A stretch of 64,000 nucleotides of DNA from Azolla caroliniana (taxonomy: Eukaryota; Polypodiophyta): contig JBHGNT010000001.1 in NCBI GenBank assembly GCA_043228905.1, forward strand, positions 14,570,001 to 14,634,000. Direction: 5' to 3'. The notes below the pieces were generated by a model, which was given only the letters and a program-made list of their open reading frames with translations, searched no databases and had not been told where the DNA came from. The translations under genes and the position numbers were made by a program. Positions within the stretch are counted from its first letter, which is position 1. Each line of letters opens with the position of its first letter. Of this stretch, positions 11,940 through 23,623 are shown piece by piece.

Positions 11940-13469
11940 AGATGTTATGCAGACGGAGGCAGTTGCTCTTACTAAAAACAAGACATGAACTCTTGTCCCT
12001 CGACCGCCTAACTCCAACATTGTCAGTTGCAAATGGCTTTTTACCAATTGAAGTATGATGCTCATGGGACTCCAATTCAATTCAAAGCTCGATTGGTAGC
12101 TCGAGGCTTTTCACAAATTCCCGGCATCGACTATCATGAAACTTTCTCACCTACATTGAGAATCACATCCCTTTGTCTTTTGCTTGCAATATTAGCATAC
12201 CTCAAATTGGAAGTACATCATGCAGATATCGAAACAACATTTCTTCATGGAGATTTAGAAGAAACTATCTACATGGAACAACCCAAAATGATGAAAAATG
12301 AAAAGTATCCTGACTATGTATGCAAGCTACACAAGCCATTGTATGGATTAAAACAATCTCCAAGACAATGGTATGCCAAGCTACATAAGTTCTTGCTCAA
12401 TGCCAACTTCACACGGCTTTACTCTAAACCAAACCTATATGTACGGAAGACAAAATCAGAATTCATCATATTAGGAGTTTATGTGGATGACTTGCCCATA
12501 GTAGGAACTTCTAAAAAATAGATACTAGAGGTGATCAAGGAGCTACAACATCATTTTCCGCTCAAGCATCTTGGGCCATTGGAGCATTTTCTTGGAATTC
12601 ATGTACAGAGGAATCAGAGCCTAGGGATACTATCACTTTCACAAGCAAAGTATGTGGACAACATCTTGAATAAATTCGACATGGTTGAATGCTCTCCGAT
12701 ATCCACACCACTCACTGTACCATGTAAGCTATCATCTCGAGACTCTCCTCAAAATGATGAAGAAGCATGTGTTATGAAGACCATTCCCTATCGCCAAGTA
12801 TTAGGGAGCCTTCGATACTTGGTGAGTTGCACAAGACCAGATTTGTCATTTTCAACTGGTTTTCTCTCAAGATTTATGGAAAAACCAGGTCTTAATCATT
12901 GGCCTGCACTCAAACAAGTACTACGGTACTTAAAGTACACTTGAAATATGGTACTCACTTATAAGGCATATTTTGGGGCAACATGGTTGTCAACACCACT
13001 ACAAGGATGGACTCATGCAGATTGGGGAGGATATGCTGATTCTTCTAGCTCCACATCAGGTTTTTTGTTTACTTTTGCAAGAGGAGCAATTGCATGGCGT
13101 ACAAAAAAGCAATCCACTGTCGCCCACTCCTCTACTGAAGCTGAATATATCACAACCACGCTTACACCTAAAGAAGGTCTTTGGCTTCGATCGATAATCC
13201 AAGAATTAGATATTTTAAAAATTTCCAAATTTAGGTTATGGTGTGACAATTAGTCATGTGTCAAGATCACCAAGAACCCAAAAATCACCGATCAAAATAA
13301 ACATATTCGGGCCCGATACCACTTTATAACAGAATTGGTCGAAGAACATAACCTCGACATAAACTATACCCCTACTCCAGACATGTGGGCCGATTTCTTA
13401 ACGAAGCCAGTTCCAAGTATTAAACATTGGAATTGTTGCAAAAATATTGGGTTGAGTCTCTCTCAATAA
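11940..13469 (+). pseudogene. Copia-1 reverse transcriptase-RNase H remnant
   Basis: Copia RT beginning near SWIDVMQTE, then [38 protein letters not shown] and YVDDLPIVG (near 12480). RNase H follows with ADWGGYADSSSSTSG and STEAEY (about 13010-13150). The end is at the TAA at 13467, 27 bp before the 3' LTR. Breaks include a stop and frameshift near 11985-12050 and stops at about 12519, 12942 and 13251. The active-site neighbour usually Leu-Leu is Leu-Pro here. Confidence 0.85.
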
Positions 13470-13496
13470 CCTATAGGAATTAGAGTTAAGGGGGGG

Positions 13497-13748
13497 TGTT
13501 GAAAATAACTCTAATTTTAAATAGAAACTAATTAGTTAGGAAGCATTATCTAAAAATAGGAGTGACTGTTACAATTGCAACAATCACATTTTAGATGTAT
13601 TTAAATTACTACAATACCACATATTTGTGGGTTAGTTCATCAAAGAATACATGTACAAGTTTATATGTTAATTCCAATATTTAGTTTGTAATCTCTTACC
13701 TCTTCATCTCTGTCCTAATCTCTGTCCTTCGAAGTTATAATCCTTACA
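13497..13748 (+). repeat. Copia-1 3' LTR
   Basis: 252 bp matching 1626-1877, preceded by a run of G (polypurine tract) and followed by the ATGAA duplication. Confidence 0.92.
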
Positions 13749-13842
13749 ATGAAATGGGAGGGATGCATACAAGTTAGATTTCTCATATTTGTTTTTGAGG
13801 ACGAAAACTATTTGTGCAAGGAGGCAATAATGTGAAGGCTAT
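13749..13842 (+). pseudogene. Decayed Gypsy 3' end and start of an LTR
   Basis: TTTTTGAGGACGAAAAC followed by CAAGGAGGCAATAATGTGAAGG resembles the common 3' end of plant Gypsy pol (a GAGGACGAA motif), then a purine-rich tract, then an LTR starting TGTGAAGG. The flanking coding sequence is too decayed to read. Confidence 0.4.
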
Positions 13843-14509
13843 AATGGTTCAATATGACAATCATATAGGCCTAGGGGTTTGTATATAAAACACCCATCTC
13901 TCAAAACTAGGACATGGTGAGAGATGACTATAGATTGAAGTGTTGGAAGGAGATTCAATGTCATGTTGTAGTCATCGTTTGTAGGTCGATGATTACACAC
14001 ATCATGGTGTCCTCAACATTGTCACCTCATAAGTATGGAGACCCACAAAAGGCTAGGTATTATAGAATGGAATGCCAACACCATTTTGGGTATAGATGGC
14101 TGGCTGACCAGAGAGCAGTTAGACCAGAAGCATTAATCCACAATCTAACAAGTTGGACCAGAGGATACTTGTTTGGGATTGGAGTTGTTGACTTGAAGTT
14201 AGGGAGAAATGCTTACCCTACCTACCCTATGCTATTTTGAAGACCCTAGCTCAGAGGAGCCAGAATCAAGTAGAATTGGTTTAAGGATGTAGTTACCTTT
14301 CGACCATGGCGGAAGAAGGTCCACACTAAACACATCCAGACAGAAGAAACTATCATCCATGTTGCGACCGCTACATTTAGGAGGCCTGAACATGGTTGAT
14401 GAACAATGATGATGAAAGTGACAAATTATAATGACTTGAGGATCCTTAGTATTGACATGTGAAATTGATGTACTAAAGGTAGCCCAAAAATATGTGATCA
14501 TTAGTCAAG
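13843..14509. other. Unassigned sequence, possibly decayed LTR
   Basis: No gene supported. The position just after the Gypsy-like 3' end suggests LTR remains, but I cannot find a second copy. A 108-codon frame (13914-14240) shows no recognisable domain. Confidence 0.3.
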
Positions 14510-15540
14510 ACAAAGACATATGTATAGGAAAGAGTTTAAACCAATGAAAGCAAAAGCAAAAGCAAAAGGCCATGTGCAGGAAAATAGCCCAGAAGAACAA
14601 GAAGGAATCAACATTATACTACTTGCAAATGATGCATGGGAGTGTGGGATGAAGGTGATGCAAAGGGTTCAAGAATCAGAACTGAAGGAGATCGATGTAA
14701 CATCTGAACCAGAATCGCTTGAGATAACAAAGGACCTCCGAAAAGAATTTTGAACCAAGTTAAGTTGGTCAAAGTACTAGAAGAGTACCAAGATGTGTTT
14801 GCATGAACCTATACGGGTATGCGAGAACTCTATCCTAGCTTCTATCAACACATGATCTCATTGTAGGATGATATGGCACCGATTTGATAACAAAGGTACT
14901 AGATGAAACCTTAAATCACATAGCACTTCTAAAAGAAGAAATTGACAAATTACTGAAAGTTGGGTTCCACCAAACCGGCTAAGAGAGTGATGTTGTCATC
15001 GTGCCAAAAGAAAATGCAAACTCCAAAGTTTTGTGGATTACATAAAATTACATGAAACTACCATCTCAAATCCATTCCCTTACATTTATTGATGAAGTTC
15101 TCGATGACTTGGTTGGCCATGAGCTGTACTCATTTACGGATGGATCGAGTGGCCAAGCGTAAACCCAACCAAATTTGCTTTTGTTGTGTCAAGTGGAATG
15201 CTGCTTGGACACATTGTCAGCAAGAATGGAATTATGTAATTGACCCAACAAGGTTACCAGTAATTATGGAAGCACCAAGCCCTAACAATGCTAGAGATCT
15301 TGGTAGGTTTTTGGGAAAAGTGCATTGGCCTAGTTGAGTATTGCAATATGTGGCAGATGTAGCGAGTCCCCTACATTTAGCTACCCACAAAGAAAAATTT
15401 GAATGGATAGAAGAATGCACGAAAGACGCCCACATCTTTGTACATCAGATATTGCCATCGGTAGCATATTGTACCTCATTTAAAGAGCAATCAATTCAAC
15501 ACTATTTCGATTCGTATACAACCTAGATGTGTCAACAACA
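14510..15540 (+). pseudogene. Heavily decayed Gypsy pol fragment (RT region)
   Basis: Pieces in several frames match Gypsy RT order: an acidic/coiled segment (14520-14753), EIDKLLKVGFH (near 14940), LVGHELYSFTDG (near 15110-15140), then SGMLLGHIVSKNGI and ARDLGRFLGKVHW (15190-15337), and ASPLHLATHKEKFEW (to about 15415). The last parts are the conserved stretch after the YxDD region of Tat/Athila-like RT. Many stops and frame changes show long decay. Confidence 0.65.
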
Positions 15541-15630
15541 AAAGAAATAGTTTGACATTCTACCTACCAAAATTTTATCCAAATCTTAGATAATGTCTTG
15601 AAGTCCATGCAAGTATAATTGTATCACCAA

Positions 15631-15756
15631 TCATTTTACATACTATGAAAATCATACCCCACTGAATAAGTGACTTCTGCTAATTTAGTCACTTCATTTT
15701 ACATTATATCAAAATCATACCCCATTAAATAAGTGGCTTCTGCTAATTTTGTCCAT
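15631..15756. repeat. Two-copy direct repeat, about 63-bp period
   Basis: TCATTTTACAT, then AAAATCATACCCCA, then AAGTG-CTTCTGCTAATTT occur twice in a row with about ten differences. Confidence 0.8.
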
Positions 15757-16092
15757 ATATTTATATAAAAAACATCTTAAGGAAATTGTGAAGGTTTTAG
15801 TTATGAGATACTATTATGTCGAGAGAAGTATTCCAATGACACATGACACATGACACTGTCAATGTGGAAAGAACCCATACACAATAACTTGCCAATTATA
15901 TTAACAAATGTCAAAGTATACTTTTAGATTCAAGAATACTCCAAACAAGAATGGAGACCAAAGGCAACATGCACACATACTAATTATACTTAAACTTTAA
16001 GTTCAACAAGACTTACAACGCTTTATACATAAACTCAAATTGTATATTAAAGGAGACTTTTACAATTAGTCATGTTCAAAAGCCATATGCAT
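15757..16092. other. AT-rich sequence downstream of the methyltransferase remnant
   Basis: No gene seen. It lies just 3' of the minus-strand stop codon at 16093-16095 and may be its 3' flank. Confidence 0.35.
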
Positions 16093-16201
16093 TTAATCTA
16101 ATAGTAAGTCTGGTAAGGGGGGCTCTTCAAGATTAGTTATTTGTTCAAGATTATCCTTGTTGGCATCTTTTGTATTCTCAGTAGAATCATGTGTATGTTT
16201 G
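16093..16201 (-). pseudogene. ParB-methyltransferase gene, end of last exon
   Basis: C-terminal codons of the last exon, cut off from 21635-21883 by Copia-2. When the insertion and its GTTTG duplication are taken out, the frame runs straight through to a TAA at 16093-16095. The tail is hydrophilic and acidic (TENTKDANKDNLEQ, then EEPPLPDLLLD). Because both halves keep one frame with no other break, this exon was probably intact when Copia-2 landed. Confidence 0.6.
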
Positions 16202-16499
16202 TGTTGGAGACAAGGTCGTCTATGCGGAAGATTAAGAAGCACTCGATTCTGTTCTGTACCTGCGTATGACAGTTTCTAGGTCGTTGCACAGAGATAGAGA
16301 GAGAGAGAGAGAGGCACAAAAGACTCTTTATTCCATAAAGCAAATAATACAACACCCAACCTTACAAAGAGGTTACTAGGTCACTTTATATAGTGACCGA
16401 CTTAGGGCAACTACCCTTTACGCTAATTACACAAATGGCCCAAACTAGAGCTATACAAGGGATAGTGTGAATACGTCCATTATACACTTGTATTCGACA
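16202..16499 (-). repeat. Copia-2 3' LTR
   Basis: 298 bp, matching 21337-21634 at every base I compared. It contains a GA run and, at 16379-16398, the palindrome with arms GGTCAC/GTGACC enclosing the TATA sequence. Confidence 0.96.
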
Positions 16500-16692
16500 C
16501 TCCCCCGTAATGGGCGTATACATGGGTTATCTAAGATTACAGGTATGAACCTAGGTTCTCGGACATATCAGTTTTGTTCGAGTCGGCAGGGTCCGAAGGC
16601 AGAAGACCGGACTGGTCGGGTCGGAAGAGTTGACGCCGATCATTAAGGAACTGATGTCGGTTGTCGGAAACCATCCTGCGCTATGTCCGGCT

Positions 16693-19600
16693 CTAACCGG
16701 ACTGGTTTGTCGTTACGCCCATCTGATGCCGAAGGGACCGAAAGCGGTCTGCCGAAAGACACTTGGTCATTCCATCTGCGACATTGTCGGTTGTGGATAT
16801 TTTCTCTAGACCGATTTTCCCTGAAATGACGCAGTCCCGAACGAAGTGATATCGAACGTCGATATGTTTGGAGGCGTTGTGGTGAACCGGATTTTTCGAC
16901 AAGGCAACAACACCTTGACTGTCGCTGTAGACAACTGGAGCCGAGTCATGGTCGACTTGCCGAAACGTGTGCGCCAGCCGGCCGAGCCACAAAGCTTCTT
17001 TTGCAGCGTCGGACGCAGCTACATATTCAGCTTCAGTCGTTGAGGTCGCTGTGCACTCCTGAAGTTTCGACTTCCACGAAATTGCTCCATTGCCGAATTT
17101 GAAGCAGTATCCGGTTGTTGATTTCCGACTGTCTATACAGCCGGCGAAGTCCGAGTCGGTGTAACCGACTACGCCTGAGGTTGAGTTCGGGCCGAAAAGA
17201 ATGCCGTGGTCTTTTGTGCCAGCTAGATATTTGAACACATGCTTGACTGCGTTCCAATGCGATCGGCCAGGATTGTGCATAAATCTGCTAACGACTCCTA
17301 CGGCATGAGAAATATCAGGCCGTGTCGCGACCATCAGGTACATAAGGGAGCCGACTGCCGGTGCATACGGTACCGACTTCATATCTTCCCCCTCCGGACC
17401 GGATGTCGGGCAGTCTCGCTGAGAGAGCCGAAGATTCATGGGGAGCGGGGTTGAAGCAGATTTGGCTGATTGCATGTTGAAGCGTTCCAAGACACGTCCG
17501 ATATAGTCGGTCTGAGACAAAAAAAGATGTCGTTGATCGCGATGCCGACTAATCTTCATGCCAAGTATGTGTCGTGCCGGACCGAGGTCCTTCATGGCAA
17601 ACTTCAACCGCAGTTGCCGAATGAGATCGACAAGTTCGCCCGCGTGGCGTCCAGAGATTAGCATGTCGTCCACGTAAATGATGAGGAAGATGGGTGATCC
17701 ATCTTGAGCTGTGTTGGTAAAAAGACAATGGTCCTCATCGCTTTTTGAGAAGCCGATCGATTGGATGAAGTCATCGAACTTCTTGTACCATTGTCGCGGT
17801 GCCTGTTTGAGGCCGTATAGACTCTTCCTGAGTCGGCAGACTAGATGTTCTTGGCCAGTGGCCACGAAGCCTTTTGGCTGCTCCATATAAATTTCCTCTT
17901 CAAGATCACCATGGAGGAAGGCTGTTTTGACATCTAGCTGAATCAGCTCCAAGTTGTCGGCTGCCACTACGCCGAGTAGAAAACGAAGGGTTGTCATTTT
18001 CACCACTGGTGAAAAAATCTCGTCGAAGTCGACGCCATATTCTTGTCGGAAGCCCTTCGCAACTAATCTGGCCTTGTACTTTGGGGTGGTCGAATCAGAC
18101 GTCTCTTTTAGTCGATAAACCCACTTGCAAGGAAGAGCACGTCGGTTCCTAGGTAATTCGACCAGATCCCAAGTCTTGTTTGCCCGAATGGAGTGCATTT
18201 CCGACTCCATCGCCAGATGCCAGGTGGCGGAATCGACAGATGTCGATGCTTCTTCGTAAGACGTCGGTTCGCCGGCGTCGGTGAAGAAAATTCCAGGAGA
18301 ATACCTCTCCGGTGGTTGCGACAGTCTCTCGGATCGTCGAGGTATGATTGGACTGGTCGCATCGGGTATCGAGGTCGGATGATCCGAAAGCGAATTATTC
18401 TGCTGTGCCGAGTCGGAGTTGTCCGAGTCGGTAGTGGAAGGTTCAGCTACCCGTGAAGCTGACCGTGTGTTAAGAGCGGGGCCTTCTTGAAGGGTCGGCA
18501 CATCGGAAAATGTGACCCTTCGGACTTCGATCGGTGTTTTGACTGATGGATTCATAGCCGACTCGTTGAACACAACGTCCGAACTTCGGACGATTTGTCT
18601 GCGTTCGGGATCCCAGAGTCAGTATCCCATTTCGCCGTCGGATCCATATCCAAGGAAAATGCATTTCCTGGACCGAGGTGCAAGTTTTCGGCGATCATCT
18701 TTCAGAATAAGGGCGTACGCCTCGCATCCGAAGATCCTCAGCTTGTCGTAATTCGGCTTACTGCCGATCCATAGTTCCTGAGGAATTTGAAGTCCTAGAG
18801 GTCTGCTTGGCGACATATTGATTATGTGTACTGCCGTGAGTAGAGCCTCTGCCCAGAAGCCATCCGACAGTCCGGAGTGTTGGAGCATGGAAACTATCCG
18901 TTCTTGGATTGTCCGATTCATGCGTTCGGCAATCCCGTTTTGCTCCGGACTGTGTGGTGCCGTAAATTCACGTCGGATGCCGCGTTGTCGGCAGAATTTG
19001 ACGAATTCTTCTGATTTGAACTCTCCCCCATTGTCGGTCCGAAAGCATTTCAGTTTGCGGTCGGTTTGATTTTCTACCATAGCGAGCCAATCGGAGAAGA
19101 TCGAGAAGACACGATCTTTGGTGCGAATTGGATAAGCCCACACCTTTCGAGTCGAATCGTCAATAAAACTGACGAAGTAAGAGGCACCGCCGAGAGACTG
19201 ATGCGGCATTGGGCCACAGACGTCCGAGTGGACCAAATCGAGAGGTCTCGTTTCTCTTGGTGCTGATGTCGGGTGTGATGCGGCTACTTGTTTGCCATAC
19301 TGGTAATGCTCGCAGAATTGATGGTCGGAGAAGGAGAGTTTAGGGATGTATCCGGCTCTAGATAGATGCGTAATGCCGGCCTTGCTGAGGTGTCCTAATC
19401 TTCTGTGCCATAGTGATGACACAGGAATATCCACCAAAAACAGGTTACCCTCTCTGAGCGTAACATGTAACGGATACAGTGAGTGTATCTTGGGTCCTCT
19501 AGCAAGCAGGAGGTTCCCCCTGTGGAGTGTCCACCCTCCCGAAGAAAAACCGGCACGAATGCCGTCTTCATCTAGTTGTCCGACTGAGATCAATGGCCTT

Positions 19601-20724
19601 GAGAGCTCGGGTACATGTCGGACATTGTGAAGTACAAGTGTAGAGCCACCTGCAAGGTTGAGCTCTACTGTGCCGATTCCAATGATGTCACAGTGTTGCG
19701 AGTTACCGACTCGAACTGAGTCGGAGTGACGGATCGTATATTGCCGAAATTGGGATCGATGAGGAGTCACGTGAAATGACGCGCCCGAATCTAAGAGCCA
19801 TGTGCTCGATTCTTCAGTCGTGAGCAGAACTTCTGATCCGACTGGATTTTCGATTGATAGTATATTCGGGTCGTTTGGTAGCACATCAGCTGAGAAGTTG
19901 ACGTAATTGATCTCCTCATGCCGGCCACTCTTCTTGTCTGATCTCTGAGACTTGTCGTTCTTGTTCTTGAGTGCGAGGCAGTCGGCTTTGATGTGTCCGG
20001 GTTTCTTGCAATAGTTGCAGATTCGATTATCCCGTGACTGGCTCCGTCTTCGCTGATTGTTCGGCGGCCGTGAGGAATCTCTTCCTCGTATGTTCGATCG
20101 GTCTGTCGAACCTTGTACTACGTAAGCGTCGTCTGTTGAGTCTTTGGCGAAAGACTTTCTCCGAGCTGCTTCGGTCAGGATTGCGCTCGTGACTTCGGAG
20201 TATTTAACAGCCGTGGTTGACGCGTTGCACACGGTTGTGACGAAAGTTTCCCATGATGAGGGAAGGCTGCTCATGAGTATCATTGCTCTGAGTTCATCCT
20301 CGATTGCCGTCCCCTGTGACGAGATTTGGGAGCTTATGCTTTCGTACTCATTGAGGTGTGCTTGAACCGAATCGGATTCTTTCATCCGCAAGTTGTAGAG
20401 GCGCCGGATCAGAAACATCTTCGTTGCAGCGACCTTCTTTTCGTAGGTGTCCGACAGTGTTTTCCACAGTTCGAATGCTGTCGTACACGATTGCACTGTA
20501 AAGTATACCGATTCCGATAGGTGCATCCGAATCGTGGCGCGGACGATTCTGTCCAGCTTCTGCCACTCAATTGGTTTGTATCCTTCTGGAGGTTCTTCAT
20601 TTTCGATGGGATCGATTTGCCCCTTGACTATGAGATAGTCCTGCATTTACTCCTTCCAGAAGTTGAAGTTCGATCCATCGAACTTTCGTAGACTCATTTC
20701 TGACGAGCCGGATGTTGATGCCAT
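16693..20724 (-). pseudogene. Copia-2 Gag-Pol polyprotein, two stops
   Basis: Translation should start at ATG 20724 (MASTSGSSEMSLRKFDG). Gag contains the usual UBN2-type helices. The CCHC knuckle CNYCKKPGHIKADC is near 20000. Protease: LLDSGASFHVTP. Integrase: D in HSDVCGPM, D in RTDNGGEF, E in QNGIAERMNRT. RT: YVDD at 17665-17676. RNase H: YTDSDFAG, TTEAEY and YSDSQG. Defects are TAA at 20647-20649, TGA at 18619-18621, and one integrase zinc Cys changed to Tyr (codon 19303-19305, FCEHYQYGK). Both stops fit C-to-T changes. Everything else is a single open frame, so the damage is light. Confidence 0.95.
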
Positions 20725-21336
20725 CAGATTTGGTTTCGGTTGACGAAGCTCGGTTCGGAGTTGACTACGAACCTTGTTGGAGTGCAGCCGGTTGGCTCAC
20801 CCGATATCGTTCTAGTCGGATTTGAACCCGAGTCGGTTCGGCTTCGGATATATGTATTGTTGAACTTGCTCGAATTGACTCCGGTAACTTGAGGGACAGA
20901 ACCGACTGGTCTTCCCGAATGTTGCCGAGTCGGAGTGAGCCCGGTTCGCTTCCGAATATATATGCCAAATACCGATTATTGAAACCGATTGTCTGGACCG
21001 ATTCTGCTTCGGGTGGCTGCAGCGACGAGAGAGACGGATCCAACTGATCCTCCCGAATGTCGATCAGCCGGATGAAACACGAATTTGGGTTGTTGTCCTT
21101 GAAGTCGTCGTTGTGCAGGAAGCCCACCTCAAGCAGTTACGATCAGGGAAGTAGAGTACAGCCGACTGGCTTACTCCGAGTGATGATCTAACGCAGCGAG
21201 ATTCAAGCTTGTGTTTGCCTACTTTCTTTTTCTTCTCTCTTCTTCGAATGACGCAGGAAACCGAATGCTGTGCAGGCTGAGACGACGTCCGACAGCGGAT
21301 TGAGGGACCGAATACTGTGCAGGCTCTGATACCAGA

Positions 21337-21634
21337 TGTTGGAGACAAGGTCGTCTATGCGGAAGATTAAGAAGCACTCGATTCTGTTCTGTACCTGCGT
21401 ATGACAGTTTCTAGGTCGTTGCACAGAGATAGAGAGAGAGAGAGAGAGGCACAAAAGACTCTTTATTCCATAAAGCAAATAATACAACACCCAACCTTAC
21501 AAAGAGGTTACTAGGTCACTTTATATAGTGACCGACTTAGGGCAACTACCCTTTACGCTAATTACACAAATGGCCCAAACTAGAGCTATACAAGGGATAG
21601 TGTGAATACGTCCATTATACACTTGTATTCGACA
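21337..21634 (-). repeat. Copia-2 5' LTR
   Basis: 298-bp repeat. The minus-strand primer site TGGTATCAGAGC directly follows its 3' end (below 21337). The untranslated leader runs from there to the start codon at 20724. Confidence 0.96.
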
Positions 21635-21883
21635 GTTTGGACTCTGAAACGTCTTCTAAGTCCACAAGGTCCCCTATTTCATCATCAATAGGTTCCATTG
21701 GTTCTCTTGAAGTCATCTGGAACATCTCTATTTCATTTATATGTTTTTCCTCGACTTCTTGGTCTTGATCGGGACAATCCCAGATACCTTGGATCCTCAT
21801 TTTGATGAAGTTCACTTGCTCAGGGTCCTTCTCCAAAGCAACAAAGTTCCTGAACATCTTTAATGCACATATTGTAGTAGTAC
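21635..21883 (-). pseudogene. ParB-methyltransferase gene, last exon with motif I
   Basis: A good acceptor (minus TTTTATTATCAG) precedes 21883. The exon then reads GTTTICALKMFRNFVALEKD, matching motif I (SAM-binding Gly loop) of beta-class DNA amino-methyltransferases, whose usual form is SGSGTT-x-AA-x-x-x-GR-x-F-x-G-x-E. The Glu of the ALEKD segment would bind the SAM ribose. Motif I at the C-terminal side, after the catalytic motif IV, is the order expected of the beta class. An acidic tail follows and continues at 16201 after Copia-2. Family assignment is from motif pattern only. Confidence 0.6.
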
Positions 21884-22099
21884 CTGATAATAAAATGAAA
21901 TTGTACATGTTTAAATAAACTGAATGATGCATTATACGTTAGTTAATCCAAATTAATGATATAAGTTATATTATATACATGTGCTAGAGAACAAATCTAA
22001 AACCCAATCATCAGGGTTTGAAATAGCTCGATTAGCCGATTAATCAATCTTTGTGGTTTTCGGTAGGGGTTCACCAAAATCTTATCGCAATATACATGG

Positions 22100-22345
22100 T
22101 GTGGCTGTTGGCATAAAAGGCCGACTCCTTCCACTTTGTATCCTAGTGTGAACTCGTCCACATAGTTAGGGCTTAGTATATAAGCAATAACCTAACGTTG
22201 TAAAGGCCCATCTTCTTGATCATATATCGTAAATTGATTCTCTGAGAGAGAGACACAGAGAACATAATAGAGCTTCCATTAAAGCTTCAATATGTGTATA
22301 TCTTTGCTTCTCTTTCTGTGTTGTTTTCTGAGTACTAACTGAGAC
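22100..22345 (+). repeat. Possible small LTR in the intron of the methyltransferase gene
   Basis: TGTTGGCATAAAAGG, then AGTATATAAGC (TATA box), GA-rich AGAGAGAGACACAGAG and a final GAGACA look like an LTR with TG...CA ends. I find no second copy and no clear target duplication. It sits between the exon ending at 22376 and the last exon. Confidence 0.3.
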
Positions 22346-22375
22346 AGATCGTCATACGTTTCCGCATATACTTAC

Positions 22376-22545
22376 ACTTCAGTAGCTTCTTTGTCACCGT
22401 TGGGCACATGATATAGTTCACAACATTTCTTTCATTTACATGTGCCTGAACTTTCTTCTTTGTAATTGCATCATAGTACCCCACACAAAGATGTTCTATG
22501 GCACTCACCATTTGATCTCTAGGGCTATGTGTGATATTTGTTTTA
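22376..22545 (-). pseudogene. ParB-methyltransferase gene, internal exon
   Basis: The frame reads HSPRDQMVSAIEHLCVGYYD, then KKKVQAHVNERNVVNYIM and VTKKLLK. It ends at a strong donor (minus GTAAGTATA, starting 22375). In beta-class methyltransferases the stretch between motif IV and motif I often has Glu-x-x-x-x-Gly-hydrophobic patterns and a late Lys from a P-x-x-L/KP motif, which this resembles. The acceptor side is uncertain; minus CACATAG just upstream is one candidate. No internal stop. Confidence 0.5.
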
Positions 22546-22639
22546 ATAATATTAAACATCATACATTCATGTTAAAAATACATTTTGCAACATATAAAAA
22601 GAACATATACAATAGTAAATGAAAACAAATGTAGCTTAT

Positions 22640-23043
22640 CAATGCATATGTTCTACCGCATGATATCTAGACTTCAAAGCATTTGTGATTGATAATGATT
22701 GCCCCATGCAATGAAATATGATGATCCTCCACAATGGTGCAAGGGTCAATTCTGCGAAGTCTTTCACCATTTTCTTGATCTAGGGATATTTATATCACAC
22801 ATCACCATTCATGGATCCTGTGATTTGGAATCCATGCGGAATGTCAGCGATAAGTAAAGTATAGTGCCTCTTGGGTAATATGTTTAGCACATTACCCACT
22901 TCCCCATTAAATACACTATAATACAATTGACAAAAAGGGTCGGTTCTGTGTAAAAAACTTTTGAAAGTCTCAGAATCTTCAGGCACTTCCAACTCCTTTC
23001 CTTTCGTCATTCTCTTTTCATACTTCGCTCATTCTAAATGCGT
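22640..23043 (-). pseudogene. ParB-methyltransferase gene, exon with motif IV
   Basis: Reads KGKELEVPEDSETFKSF, then GEVGNVLNILPKRHYTLLIA, then DIPHGFQITGSMNGD. DIPHGF occupies the place of the catalytic DPPY/SPPY loop (motif IV), with His replacing the usual Tyr, so activity would be doubtful even without the other damage. Downstream, W-RIIIFHCMGQSLSI fits the following beta strand. Two in-frame stops (near 22796 and 22783) and one near 23030 show decay. It is bounded on the upstream side by LTR-like sequence from 23044. Confidence 0.55.
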
Positions 23044-23510
23044 TGTCGTGAAGATCCGTCACTACGCGCGGATCGTGAGGCGGAACCGCCGGGGTTCTGG
23101 ACCGGAAGGATTCAAAGTCGGTACAAGTTTTGGCGCAAGCTTTAGCGAGAAAGTACTTAAGATAGATTGGGAAAGAGAGAAGTTGAGATTACACGATTGA
23201 GAGAGATTGACTGAACTTTTAACTTTAGATTTAAGAAACAAGTTACACGATCAATTTGATAACGAATTTCTTCCTCTTAATTTTCATAAAAAATAACGTG
23301 TTTTTTCTCCTCCCCCTTCCTTCTTTTATAGATGCTCTCATGCATATGATGCATGTGAGGGTACAAGACATACATAAATTGCATGTTTGCCATTTGGCGC
23401 TTACGTATTACATGTGGTGCATGATAACCATGTCACTCATTTTAGCTCTCATGTATGAGAATTTACATGTAAAAGTACAATGATAGAAATATAATTACAA
23501 CTAAATAGCA

Positions 23511-23564
23511 TGGCTTAATGGTAATCCAATTGACTCCTAACTTGGAGGTGCAAGGTTCGAATCC
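23511..23564 (+). other. tRNA-like segment with perfect A and B boxes
   Basis: TGGCTTAATGG (23511-23521) and GGTTCGAATCC (23554-23564) fit both Pol III internal promoter boxes exactly, 32 nt apart as in a tRNA. Acceptor stems do not pair convincingly, so I do not call a tRNA gene. Confidence 0.55.
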
Positions 23565-23623
23565 TTACTTGCCCTCCTTGTATATGTAAATATGTATATA
23601 TATTTATATATTTATTTATCTAG

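Larger units (their letters stand above)
1626..13748 (+). mobile_element. Copia-1: Copia LTR retrotransposon, split by G1
   Basis: A complete but decayed Ty1/Copia element on the plus strand. It has 252-bp LTRs at both ends, an initiator-Met-type primer site right after the 5' LTR (TGGTATCAAAGC, 1878-1889), and a G-rich polypurine tract right before the 3' LTR (13487-13496). The 5-bp target duplication ATGAA is at 1621-1625 and 13749-13753. Gag, protease, integrase, RT and RNase H follow in Copia order, with stops and frameshifts throughout. The LTRs differ by roughly 5% by eye, so this is one of the older elements here. G1 lies inside its protease-integrase interval. Confidence 0.93.
16202..21634 (-). 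mobile_element. Copia-2: recent Copia element
   Basis: A 5433-bp Ty1/Copia element on the minus strand. Its two 298-bp LTRs look identical, and the 5-bp duplication GTTTG is at 16197-16201 and 21635-21639. The primer site (minus TGGTATCAGAGC) lies just inside 21337. A purine tract (minus ACGGGGGAG) lies just inside 16499. One gag-pol frame of about 1343 codons runs from 20724 to 16693 with two in-frame stops. It is inserted in the last exon of the ParB-methyltransferase remnant. GC content and CG density are higher than in the flanks. Confidence 0.97.

Noticed and set aside
23511-23585. A genuine tRNA gene
   Set aside because: A and B boxes are perfect, but acceptor stems and a 3' end do not pair; the block recurs only inside LTR-like sequence.
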